A stretch of 64,000 nucleotides of DNA from Bolinopsis microptera (Eukaryota > Ctenophora > Tentaculata > Lobata > Bolinopsidae): the NCBI RefSeq assembly GCF_026151205.1, contig NC_087074.1, positions 4,898,001 through 4,962,000 of the forward strand, given 5' to 3'. Shown one piece after another: positions 1 to 12,700 of the stretch. Every line of letters begins with the position of its first letter. The first letter of the stretch is position 1. The position numbers were made by a program, and so were the translations under genes. The notes beneath the pieces were generated by a model that saw only the letters and a program-made list of their open reading frames with translations, was not told where the DNA came from and did no database searches.

Positions 1-1080
1 CCCAATGACCTGCTTCTTCGTAATATATTTTTGTGTCGCTGATGATTGTCACAATGTTTTCCTAGTGAGCTAAAATTTGATATTGCATTATACATTTTAG
101 TAAATCTTGATAAAATTTGGAGAATAATTTTCATATCTATGTTTTTATCGTGTATAACGTATGGATAAAAATTCTAACCATGTTTTAATTTCCGTCGGCG
201 GTTTAACCTTATGGAGTAAATTTAATGTAATTAATATAATTCAATTGGCAATTCATGCTACTCTTTGAACGATCAAAAGTAAATTTATCGTCTAGTTAAT
301 GAATTTAACTATAGTTATGGTTTAATAAATTGAAGACTGGTAATTAATGATTATGTTTAACTCAAATAAGTCACTCGACAGGTTTTGTCTTCATTTATTC
401 TTGCTTGTTGATGATCAGCAATTAAGATTTGTTAAAATTAGAAACTTAAGTCATGTAGACGAATTCGAGAACTTATCAGCTCTAGGCACAAGTCCGTGAA
501 ATTGGATTTTACATTGATCAATAAATTAGAAAGATATGCAGAGAAGCTAATTAGTATTTCACTGTTTAAAAGTCCCATGAGTACTACATACTTACAGATT
601 GGTATATATTACAGTGTAGATCAGCGCACTTTTAGAAAAACGTGACAGTAAAGCACATGTAAGGATTAAGATATTTCAGCACTAAACATGTGCCCAGAAC
701 ACTGCCTATAATGAAGACTGGAGACCCAAATAAGCCGGATTTTACCATCCAAATAACTTAACTTTAAAAAATAAAACTCTGAGTTCACTGTCACAGTTTT
801 AGTTGTGCTGAACGCTTCTCGACTTCAATAATAACAGTTTTCTGGGCAGTCTGCACTGATCAGACGAGCCTAACCGTGACTAGTGCAACACGATACGGAA
901 CAGTTATAATAACCTGCAAAACTAGCGTCCCTTACTCGATAATCTACTAATCTACATAGTTCATACCCCAGCTAACGCGCTACATAGCCCAGTTAACGCG
1001 TTTAAATACTCTTCTCCTTCTCAAAAACCTCCAGTGAAAGCATTTCTTATTGACAAACATCAAACATGAGACTCTAATTA
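1..1080. other. AT-rich non-coding flank, nothing recognised
   Basis: No convincing open frame, RNA gene or tandem repeat was seen. The sequence is AT-rich and leads into a foldback element starting near 1081. Confidence 0.5.
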
Positions 1081-1750
1081 GTCAGTGTAATAAGCGCCAA
1101 GCGCGAGCACAGAACTTTTTTTCTCCGATTTCGATAAATTTGGTACCAAAAGTTGTCTAAAAATGTGAATAAAATAAATCCACCGTGTAGCAATTTTCGG
1201 AAGAAATGCTACACGGCGCTTGTTCGCCGCGCGTGCTTTTTTCGCGCAAATTTTTAGTTTTTGGCCTATAACTTTCACATTTTAAATTATTATCACCATA
1301 GTTATTATGGTATCGTAATCAGCTCATCGAGACGAAACTTTTAGTACTAATATTTTAAGATTTAAAGGAATTTTTTTTCCAAAAGTTTTTAATCTGAACA
1401 CAAGGGTCCCCCCTTGTGTAAAATTTTGAACAAATTTTCGAAAAATTTGGTGCTTTAAATATTATAATTTTGGTACCAAAAGTTGCGTCTGATTAAGCTC
1501 ATTACGATTCTGTAAGAATTATTTCAAAATATTCAATATTTTAGGAGTTATAGGCATTTTAAGCAATAAATTAACCATTTTTCGTCCACAGTACACTTTT
1601 ACAATGCACAGGAGGCCCACATACATCTCAACGAATCGTGCTACACGGTGAATTTTCATTATTCACAGTTAAAGGCAACTTTTGGTACCAAATTTATCAA
1701 AATCAGAGACAAAAAATTCTGTGCCAACTCATGGCGCTTATTACATAGAC
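1081..1750. mobile_element. Foldback/MITE-like element with inverted arms of about 120 bp
   Basis: The left arm (about 1081-1200) and the reverse complement of the right arm (about 1631-1750) share long runs, including TGTAATAAGCGCCA at the outer end, AATTTGGTACCAAAAGTTG inside, and CACCGTGTAGCA at the inner end. The arms enclose about 430 bp with no coding capacity. This is the form of a non-autonomous DNA transposon. No target duplication was identified, so the superfamily is unknown. Related sequence lies near 34980-35115 in intron 1 of gene A. Confidence 0.7.
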
Positions 1751-2181
1751 TAAATTCGGGTTTAGAATATTGAAATGTCAAAATTTCTGAGTGTATTACG
1801 TAAGAATAGCGTAATTGCTCAACGAACAGCATGAATGTCCACCACGTAGAGTTTACCTCGCGAGCGGGCTGCGTGATGCATAATACCTCTGACTCTCTGA
1901 AGATGAGTTACAGTTGGGATCCCACGCTCACTGGGTCCTCTTGTCTCCAGTCCTAATCATCTTGTCAACCTTTCGACGACGAATTAGCAAACCATGAAGT
2001 ATTACACTGCTCAGCCCGGGCCAGGCCCTGTGAAGCAAACCGACATATTTTATACTACTAAATTACAGGGATGTTTTAAGTGCTTCCCTTCTAATTTGCA
2101 ACTTTGCGCAGATTGAGCTCCCCAACGTCACGTGCCATTCCTCCCTCCAATCCCTGAGCTCTGGCCGCCATGTTGCGTTGT
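1751..2181. other. Non-coding upstream region of the myosin gene
   Basis: No gene is visible. The end of this stretch becomes GC-richer just before a TATA-box-like sequence at 2182, as expected in promoter-proximal DNA. Confidence 0.4.
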
Positions 2182-2279
2182 TATAAAAATCAGTCACTCC
2201 GGAGATTTATTAGTTGTCATTGCGCGCCTCATCCGCGAATACGTTAACACTTAACTATATTTAAGTTGTCTGACAGGGC
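2182..2279 (+). promoter_or_regulatory. Putative TATA promoter and non-coding 5' exon for the distal myosin start
   Basis: TATAAAAA lies at 2182-2189. About 30 bp downstream is an initiator-like TCATT (2218). At 2280 a good 5' splice site, GTGAGT, follows. The distal coding exon at 3675 is preceded by a clear 3' splice site (TTTATTCAG ending at 3669) only 5 bp before its ATG, so it needs an upstream non-coding exon. A spliced leader exon of roughly 2212-2279 would supply one. This is inference from signals only; CAGE or RNA-seq would settle it. Confidence 0.4.
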
Positions 2280-3669
2280 GTGAGTGGGAAAGTGTCCTCT
2301 CACCACAGCTTGTAAAATTGTGGCTCCAGCTGTCACACTGCTCTGTTCGATGTGATAAACTGCTCGGTGGGATGTGACATATCACTCCAAATAAGTGCTC
2401 TCTAATGGTTTAATTTCGATATCGCTTTTCAATTTCAATTGAAGCTACTTGCGATATCTGTATCAGACTACTCGAGATATTTAGACTGCATTTTTTAATT
2501 AGAGCAGAAAATAAGAAGCACTGTAAATCTATAAATTATTACCCTACAAGTTGATCCTGACATTTAGGCTTCCCTAGGACCTCTAATCATTTTTGTTTTA
2601 ACTTAATTTTAGAAATGTAAGTTTACTTTTCAATATGTTACCTCTATCTTTATTAAACTGCGCATAATACTGCATGGTATAAAGTATGTCCTGTTTTTGT
2701 TGTTGTTGTTTAATCTTACAGTGATCGAATAGCCGACATAGTATTACATTTTTCCAACAAAAAACGAAGTTACGGTAGTCAGACAGTTTGGGTCAATTTT
2801 GGTGAGATTATTAAGATTTTCAGACCCAATACTTTAAAATAAGCGCGGTTCTCATCTACTCCATCCTCATTTATGAGATCGCTTCTCCAACTTTTAATAT
2901 TTGTGGGAATGTTCACAGCTCAATAAGAAACTGTTGTTTAAAACACAGCGTGGGAAACACATTGAGCATTTTTATCATACCGCCCTGATCCTGCGGGTAA
3001 ATAACCAGCCCTCTTTTATAATGGTTTATCCTTCTAGTCCCAAATCAGTGAATAAGCTATTTTGGCGTCTCATGTCCATGTTTATATTGTAACCAGCAAA
3101 GTGCTAAATAGTGACAAGTTATTTGCTTACTTATTTAAATCAATTAAAACATGATTTATCGGTGGATGATTAAGCATCTCAACATGGTTTTCATTAAATT
3201 TTTAGCCGTTGATGATAGGGAACTGTTTTTGATCCGCGGCGAACGGAGATATGATTAGAGGTGACAGGAGTTTTCTTTAACACGCGACATATAATTTGGT
3301 GGATTCGTGTAGTGTTATAGAGATTCATGATTTGATAGTTCTTTCATTCAAATTTCTGATTGTTTCTGAATAGACTCAGTGAAGACAGATTCTAATGGAA
3401 ATAAATAGCTGAATAACGTATCGACATTTTTACGTAATACTCATATTTTCAAATTATTTGTGATATTATAGTGTTTTTAAAAACTCTTTTTAAATATGAA
3501 AGAACGTGACAAATAGTTACCAATCGAAAAAACGTGACAAATAGTTACCAATTATGCTGAGGCAAGGACCAAACGAATACGCAATTTATTTTTGGTAACA
3601 TTATTTCATCAAAAATGAATTGGCTCATTGATACGTATTTTACATTTTAATAACCAAACATTTATTCAG
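2280..3669 (+). other. Putative 5'UTR intron, no gene seen
   Basis: AT-rich DNA between the putative leader exon and the distal coding exon. A direct duplication of about 20 bp (core ACGTGACAAATAGTTACCA) occurs near 3503 and 3531. Nothing else was recognised. Confidence 0.35.
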
Positions 3670-3674
3670 GAACC

Positions 3675-3720
3675 ATGGCGGAAGAACCCGAACCCGAAAT
3701 CGACTATTCAGCATGGAAGG
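3675..3720 (+). CDS. Mhc: Alternative first coding exon 1a of myosin (distal)
   Basis: Encodes [15 protein letters not shown] and ends in one base of a split codon before GTATGT. Joined to exon 2 it continues as [10 protein letters not shown] and gives a 1,948-aa isoform. It is the longest and most acidic of the four starts. Unlike the others it sits just behind a 3' splice site (AG at 3668-3669), so it is probably the second exon of a transcript starting near 2.2 kb. It lacks the promoter block shared by exons 1b-1d. Confidence 0.75.
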
Positions 3721-6700
3721 GTATGTACACGTTGTTGCTGAATAAATATTAACAATTATGTTTATCATGCTGATCATACCTTTCATGTCATAAATTGAAT
3801 GATCAGCATGATGAATTAAAATAATCATTGGTTAACATTTAAGTGTCATGTTTATTCTTTTTAATCAAATTTTAACTCTCCAAAAAATAAACATTTATAA
3901 TCTTTTTCGACTTTAGCATCAGCGTGAGCATAATTTTTTATAAGCATATTTGACTTACAAAAATCCATATTTGATCATATTTCATGTATCGGCCTGAAAA
4001 ATTAATATTTATAGACAACCACAACCACAAGAAATTAATTTTAACCAGTAGTAACCAGTAGTAACCAATAGTAACCAATAGTAACCAATAGTAACCAGTA
4101 GTAACCAGTAGTAACCAGTAGTAACCAGTAGTAACCAGTAGTAACTGATTTTTTTTGTAAAACTTGGTTTCGAGATAGCAGTTGTCCGACAAACTAGGAC
4201 CGGTGACCGAACTTTTGAGGGGGTCCTGGACCCCAACCGCCAAACGGTGCCCGCGGGACAGCCACGCCTATATTTGGTCCAAATTAGGCCCAATTTAACC
4301 AAATACCCTGAACATGCCCAGAAACCATATTTTAGGTGCTCTACTTGTAGCTAGTGGTCCCCTGAAGTCGTAATGAATTTTCATCAAGATTGGACAAAAA
4401 ATGACTGAGTTATGAGCCAAAAAGCATATGACCATATTTAAGCATACGCACCAAATTTAATCAATTTTGGCCCATAAATTGGCCAAATATCAATATTTTT
4501 TAATGAAACCAACTTTATATGAAAGGTAAGTCTATACTACACATTATCTATGATTATCAGCTCAGTATCTACCTAACTGTGGATTCTGTGTTCAAATAAT
4601 CGCAAAAAATGAACAAAATCGCCCATATCTCAGTTCGCAATATTTGCGAAACTGATTTCGCTCAAAACAATAGAACTCAATAGGGTTTCAAATATGGTCA
4701 TATGGTTTTTGGCTCATAACTCAGTCATTTTTTGTCCAATCTTGATGAAAATTCATATACGAGTTCAGGGGACCACTAGCTACAAGTAAAGCACCTAAAA
4801 TCTGGTTTCTGGGCATGTTCAGGGTATTTGGCTAAATTGGGCCTAATTTGGACCAAATATGGGCGTGGCTCGTTTTTTCATATTACTTTACTAATTATTC
4901 CCCAATAAGATGTCAGTTTCAACTTGATTCTACAGACCTGAATACATATAATTCATAAACTAGACAAATTAATCAATTAAGTTGTTAATTAATATAATTG
5001 CTTAGAAAAAATAGCGTCCAAAACGCTAACTAACTACACAAATATTTACTTTAGATAATTCAAAGGCCGAATATTTATTAATTACACGGATTGAGACGTT
5101 GGATAACCGGTATTTAGTTCCACAGTGTCCTTAATTATTCTGCGTAAGCAAAATATTTGGACAAGGAATTTTACATGGATAGTTTAAAGCTAGCCTAGTA
5201 GTTTACATTCTTCTCTCACAATAAAACAATCTTTAAAAGAACAATGATGAAATAATACAGTTTTTTAATTCGAAAAACTACCTAAATAAGAATGTTGGAT
5301 TGCAGACGTCCGCAGGATCTGAAAAGCCACTGCTGTACTGATATCTTCCTCCAACCCAAAGTAAAACTAAAACTATGTTGAAACATTATTAAAATCGTTT
5401 CCATCCTGTGGTTCAGAGGAGAGACGTACTTCTTTCTGTACTGCAGGATGGAAAAAAGAACTCATAAAACAAACTTTAAGAGAGCAAACTTCAATAAAAC
5501 AAACTTCAATTTTACAAACTTCAGTACAGCAACAAACTTTCAATTTTACAAACTTTCAATTTCACAGCAATCAATACGTCATACAGGCCCTATATTTTCC
5601 ATTTTATGCTTGGACCAGATATACCTATTGAAGAAGAATGAGCACCAGACAGTAAGCATGTGACTAGATAGAGATTTCAAAAGATAACTAAACGGTTTGC
5701 TAAGTTTCTGAGGATCACATAATGACATTACCAGCTTGTAAGAAAGGAACAAAGCTGATTGTTGATCGGTTTTTGAGGATAATGTTTTTATATGACATTT
5801 ATATTTATATGTTCGTACAGTCAGGAAAATTAGTGTGATTAAAAACAGCGCAGTTATTGTCACTTGAAAGCTAGTAACCATAGTGATAGGCACTTGGTTG
5901 ATCTAAGAAATTGCTATTTTTGGGAGTGAAAATTTATTTGCATGCACCGTTTACAAATGTTAGAGTAATTGCAAGTATTTTAATTACTTCAAGACAACTT
6001 TTGCTCTGCGATAAATTTAACATCGCTAGAAACTTGTCAGCAACCAGCTGAGAAATCACTACCAATCGGACTGCAAACAGCAGTCACCTGCCACATAGTT
6101 TATGGTGCTTCACTATTCCACCAGAACTACTTTACTAAACTTCAACATGGGCTGTTTCAACAAAATTATTCCGCTCCTGACCTACCTACCTACCTCTAAT
6201 AACTACCAAGCAAGTTCGTACAACTACCGATAGAGCTCTAATGACTACCAAGCTAGCTCTATTGGCTAACAAATTATCATAGACCCACTCAAAAGAGCAA
6301 AACTGTCAATTAGTCTAACGACAGAATGACAGATATAAGGAACTTGGCTACCAAGCCAGCCCATTATTTTATTTACCTTTTTGGTTGCGAGTGAACTTTT
6401 CAGCTACTGGCATCAACCAACATGTCTCAGGCAAAAAGTAAGTAAATGTGACTGATGTTACCATATCTCACTCTTTATGTTATTTCCCTATCCTCTGCCA
6501 CCCGCAACTGCAACCAGTAGCAACCAGTAGCAACCAGTAGTAACCAGTATCAACCAGTAGTAACCAGTAGCAACCAGTATCAACCAGTAGTAACCAATAG
6601 TAACCAGTAGCAACCAGTAGCAACCAGTAGCAACCAGTATCAACCAGTAGTAACCAGTATCAACCAGTAGCAACCAGTAGCAACCAGTAGCAACCAGTAT

Positions 6701-9700
6701 CAACCAGTAGTAACCAGTAGCAATCAGTATCAACCAGTAGTAACCAATAATAACCAGTAGCAACCAGTAGCAACCAGTAGCAACCAGTAGTAACCAGTAG
6801 CAACCAGTAGTAACCAGTAGCAACCAGTATCAACCAGTATTAACCAATAATAACCAGTAGCAACCAGTAGCAACCAGTATCAACCAGTAGCAACCAGTAG
6901 CAACCAGTAGTAACCAGTAGCAACCAGTAGCAACCAGTAGCAGCCAGTAGTAATCTGAAGAATCAATAAAATGAAAGGCTTCATGTCAGAAATATATCTC
7001 CACTTCGGTGATGCTGTTTTAAATGATATTACGCTAGGCGTTAGCTTGCAGATAAATTAACACTTAATAACTTGAAAGGTACAAGCAGATTATTTTCAAT
7101 TAAAATGGGGGCTAAAACCTCGTTTACTAGTTACACGCCCATCAAATTAACTAAAAGACCTAACCCTAATTATAAATTTAACAAAACCGAGCCTACTCAC
7201 CAAACAAGCCCATTATTTTATTTACCTTTTTTGTTGCGAGTTCTAATCATAAACCAAGATGTCTGCTGCGGAGGAGAAGAAAAGTAAGTAGAACTAACCA
7301 TTTCAACTCTTGGTCAGCTGTTTGTTCAAATGTACACCTATTTCTACATGTCTAAGTCTATTCCCTGGTATTATTATTACTGTTTGCAAATTGTCCTGCA
7401 TAGCGTCAGCAGGTGATTTATACAGGGTGTGCTACAGAAAATGTGATTTTTGAGAAATAATAAAAACATTTATGAAGGAACAGTTGCTAAAATATTTTCT
7501 CCACAACGTCTCAATATGTATGGAATTTGTGCATACCAAGTTTCAAGTCCCTATCCCTACTTAATTTTTCACAAATTGCTGTCATGTTATCAGCCCCTCA
7601 CCTCAGAATATGTTAAGATATGGAACTAAGATAAGTTTTGAAATCTGCCGTAAACTTAAGAAGAGTACATAAGAGTAGTAACCAATAGTAACCAGTAGTA
7701 ACCAGTAGTAACCAGTAGTAACCAGTAGTAACCAGTAGTAACCAGTAGTAACCAGTAGTAGAACTAAGATAAATTTTGAAATCTGCCGTAAACTTAGGAA
7801 CATGATATTTGCCCTATCAGTCGCTGAAATGCACCAAGGTCCGGTTTATGAGCTGAGTTAGGAAGGGTAACATTAAACTAGAGATTCAGACACTTTTCCA
7901 ACATTTTGGGTTAGTCTCATTTCCAAGCTTCAGTCTCAATATTTCACCAATAAAAAAGTCTATGGTAACTTCTGAAAATGTACCGATAGCAGCAAGCATT
8001 TTTAATGAGTTGGTCTAACGAAGTTAAAGCCATGGGCTGGACAGAAAGGAAGCGGGCTACTGGAAAACATCCTGTGTCACTGTTTTCACTGCACACTGCA
8101 CGCAACATCCTATTGGTTAATTAATATTGCTGTAATGTGCGGCTGCTGATTGGCTTCTCTGGAGTGAAGGGGCTCGGTTATTGGTTATTCCTCTTTATTG
8201 GGTTATTGTGTAGGTTATCGTGTTATGCGGAGTGGGTTTATCAAGTCAGCAGCAAAGGCTGGTAGCACAGTTCCTTGTTGTTGCGGTGGAGTGAGTTGCT
8301 GTACAAATCAGATGGAGCAACTCGCACTTTCTCTTATCTCTAGCTTTATTTTCTACTTTTTTGAACTATGTAGCACAGAATTATAATGACATTTAAATAA
8401 ATATAAATATCCTTGCTGAAAATGAGTTGCACCAAACCGATGATTATTACTAATTAAACCGATGATAATTACTAATTAATAATCTGTAAGTCATGTTAAA
8501 TTGTGAGACTCATTATAATAGATTAAAAATATTAATGTTATAGCACTTAAACATTCCCGGTCGAGGTTAAGGAATATCAAATGATGGAGTAGTTCGTTGT
8601 TTATTAGTCTCATGATTGAAATACTGATTAAATACAATTTAACCGGAATGTTAAAGTACTGATAGTTGGATAATATGCGGTTGGGAGAGACAAGGACAAA
8701 TGAAACAAGACAAATGAAACAGCAATTTTAGCCTGAAGATGGCGTTGACGCCGAAAATTGGCCTTGTCTCTCTCAACCAGATATCATCCAACTATTAGTA
8801 CTTTAACATTCCGGTTAAATTGTGAGACGCATGTCCAACTATAATGGAGTTAAAATATTATATTATTGCACTTTAACATTCCGGTCCAGTTTCAACTTTC
8901 TAGAGTTCTTAAGAAATCCCAGAATAGGCATAAAAATACCTCGTTGTTATATAACTTACCGTGAACACATGCCGCTCATATGGAACATATATTGTAACTG
9001 AACATTTAACAATTCTGCCGAAAAACATGAAGGTCGCCTTGAAGTGGGTGTTAAACGGAAAGCCAAGTGTTTGCAGCTTTCCTATTGGTCAATATATCAG
9101 TAAATCACGTGAGGTAGCAGAAAATCACGTGATCCCCATACTTGGAAGTAATTGTAAATAGGGCCGGTGATTGGGGGAGCCTGCACAGTTCAGGTTTAAA
9201 ACACGGCACTGTGTGCAGCCCGCAGGGCCGTGTCACCACCTTTCTGCAGAGAAGCCTTCCAACGGCCCACCTCAAGCCTTTGCTTCCACCACTACCAATC
9301 CTCCGATATCATCTTATTGTTCCTCCAACCTGCACTAACTCCTTTCTTTCTACCGCTAATTTACACTCCTCCAAAAAAGATCATCTGAACAAGCCATATT
9401 GGACATATTTGCCGGAAAGTGCGAATGAAACCGACTGTGTAGTGTGTCCAAATGTGTTAAAATAGGTCCTGCTGCAGCTTGGCTTAGACCGAACCAAACA
9501 ACGGGGTCTGAGCTGTCAACAGGACCCGGCCTTTCAACAGGTATTCTCAGCAAAGACCTGCTCACCAAACCAGCACATTATTATTTTTTCTACCTTTTTG
9601 GTTGCGAGTGCCCACCAGTAGACATGTCCAAGGGAAGTAAGTCAATCTAAACAATTCAACCTTATCTGACTTCTGAGTCAGATATTTGTTCAAATGTTTA

Positions 9701-12700
9701 CATCTTCTACCTGGCCAGGTCTATTCTTCGGCATGATTATCACTGTTTGCAAGCTGTCCTGCATATATAATGCGGTTGTCCGTACGTCAGCAAGTGATTT
9801 ATATGTTATCAGCTCGCCTCCTTCGACCTATGTTACCGATGAATATTGCGTGATTCATCTGACTTTCCGAGCGTTCTGCAATTATAGAAGTTTTAGTGAT
9901 GATTAGCATCTATATTATGACTCATTAATGAAATATTAAGATAAAAGAATTCAGCCTATATATAGAGCCTAGTGAGCTCTAATAACTGTCATTAGAAAAG
10001 TATGTGTTCTGAACAGCATATTGAAACCAAATCTTACAGAAGGTTTCCTGAATTATAATAAAGTTTTTAAAGGACTCAATCTGGGTACGGAACAGTCTCC
10101 TATTTAGTATAAAAACTCATCAGCATTAAAACTAGTCCCCAGTTAAATTCACCTCAAACCCCACTGCACCCACACATGTTTTATTAATCTAACAGCTCCT
10201 TTATAAATCTAACAGTTCCCCTTCAGGCAATATGGCCGCTACGTGGGAGGATTCCTGCAAGTACTTGTACGCTCCTACAAATAACAACAAGTCTAATGAC
10301 TTCGCCGGTAAGAAGATGGCCTGGCTTCCAGTGCCCGGTGATGATGGGTTCGCCAAGATCGAGATCTTGAAACAAGAAGGAGATGACTGCCAGATTAATC
10401 TGGTCGAAACCAACGAGGTGAGGATGGAAAAAAATATATACTGTCACGCTAGAGTTACAGTTTCTAAAATATTTAATATTATCACAATATTTTTGCAATG
10501 GGATAAGGACGGATATTTTAGAATATCAAAAAACAAGGTCTTGAAAGTTGAACTAGCTTTCAAAAAGTATAAAGCTGGAAAATATATTTAATATTCATTC
10601 TTGACAATTTTGTGGCGATGCAAGTGTTAGCATTGTTAAAACTCTTTTGAAATTCTTTCCGAATTGTCGATAATCTGGAAATTTTGACATTCTTCAATTT
10701 TCAATAAATAAAAGTTGGTAAGCTCATCAAAGTTTTTGTAGAAGCCTCAATCGAATCAATTATTCGAGATTTTTTACATTTCTCATATTCTAAAAATTCC
10801 CGATCGTTTAAACTTTAGAAATGGTAGAAAAATGCATTATCCCTAGATATGAGCCCTTGAGCCACTATAAACTTATAAAATGTTACTAATAAAACATTGT
10901 TTGAATTAGCCATATAATCGGGTTCAGTGCAAGAAGGTTTTTTCTTTTACAGCTTAGGATGCAAGTGGCTACTTAGTAGACGGACAATACCTCAACATCT
11001 TTAAATTAAATAAACTATTGCTGACCTTGAACGGCCAAAATATCAACCATGAGACTTATTTTATCGCTAAAAATCAATAACAGTTGAATTAGCTTTTTAG
11101 GGATTTGACCGCCTTGAGAGACACACAGAAAACCTATTATATAGTTCATAAAACCTATCTAACTTATATCACATATTAGTATATAATAATCACTCCTACT
11201 GAGTCTGATGAGTGAGCTAGGAGGTCGCCGAACATCTCATTTTAAAGCTGTATCGATTTTCTATACGCATACCAAAAACGAACTTTTATGGGTGTTTCTA
11301 ATGACCATACAGGGTCAATACTCGAAAAGAGCAGATTTGTTAACTTATACGACGGTGCACCAATTTCCTGCTCTATCCTGCAAATTGAAGGCGCAAATTT
11401 TTAAGAGCTCTTGGAGTTCGACGCCTATCGGAATAATAAGGGTACTTATTAAACATCTGTACTCGCGAAGAATCTAAAATCAGGAAATAGACTAAGTCAT
11501 GGATGTGGTACAAATTTGAATATGGGTGAAGTTTTAATAAGATATGCCTTAGAACTAAATTATGGTACACAAATTTTCACTTTCGTCGATGATATAAAAA
11601 ATGATATAAAATGAACAATGACTATGAGCTTGGCTGAATCTCAGTTAATTGCTTTCAATTCGACTACATTGCAGAATATAACTAAGAATATAATTAAATA
11701 AAGGAAAAATTTGCAAAACAAATATGTTTAAGTCCGAAAAAATGTTACTTAATCTCTTCTCAGAAACGAACAGTCAACATCAACGAATGCCAGCCAATGA
11801 ACCCCCCTAAGTTCGAGATGTGTACCGACATGTCTCTGCTCTCTTACCTTAACGAAGGAGGTCTCCTCCATAACTTGAAGACCAGATACGTCGCCAACGT
11901 TATCTACGTGAGTAAAAACAACCTCTTATTGATATTAATAATTGGCAGGATAAGGAAAGCATAAATTGATCGACTTTACAAACCATGATTTGAGTTAACT
12001 GTGACTTATTGTTGAGTATCTTGACTCCGTTTATTTTTCAGACCTACTCCGGTCTTTTCTGTGTCGCTATTAATCCCTACAAGAGATTCCCTATCTACAC
12101 AGGTACGTTCTGCTCTACAATCACAATTACCTTGTTGCTAGCAATATTCCCAGTATTCATTGCGCATCATTGAGCTGTAAGGCATTTTTAAACCTTACCT
12201 ATACAGCACTCAGTAAAGATTGTTTAATTTCACCATGAAACTATTCCAGATGTTGTGATCGCCAACTACCGTGGAAAGAAGAGGACAGAATTACCTCCTC
12301 ACGTCTTCGCTATTGCTGATAACGCTTACTCTGACATGATCCAAAACAGGGAGAACCAGTCTATCCTGATTACTGGTGAATCTGGTGCGGGAAAAACCGA
12401 GAACACGAAGAAAGTCATCCAGTACTTCGCCAGTATTGGAGCCACTGCCGGTAGTGGTGCAGATAAGAAAATGTCCGTCGAAGACCAAGTTGTCATGTGT
12501 AACCCCGTCCTTGAGGCCTACGGTAACGCCAAGACCGTCCGAAACGACAACTCTTCTCGATTCGGTAAATTCATCCGAGTTCATTTCGGTAAGGACGCCA
12601 AGTTGGCTTCTGCCGATATCGAGTACTACCTGCTGGAGAAGGCTCGTCTCACCTACCAGAACCCCGAGGAGAGGAACTTCCATATCTTCTACCAGATCTT

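Noticed and set aside
6488-6823. Apparent membrane protein of YWLLLVTTG repeats
   Set aside because: Product of a 10-bp tandem array; hydrophobic only by composition.
9142-9465. 107-aa plus-strand frame upstream of first exon 1d
   Set aside because: No recognisable domain, no conservation clue and position just before a promoter-like block.
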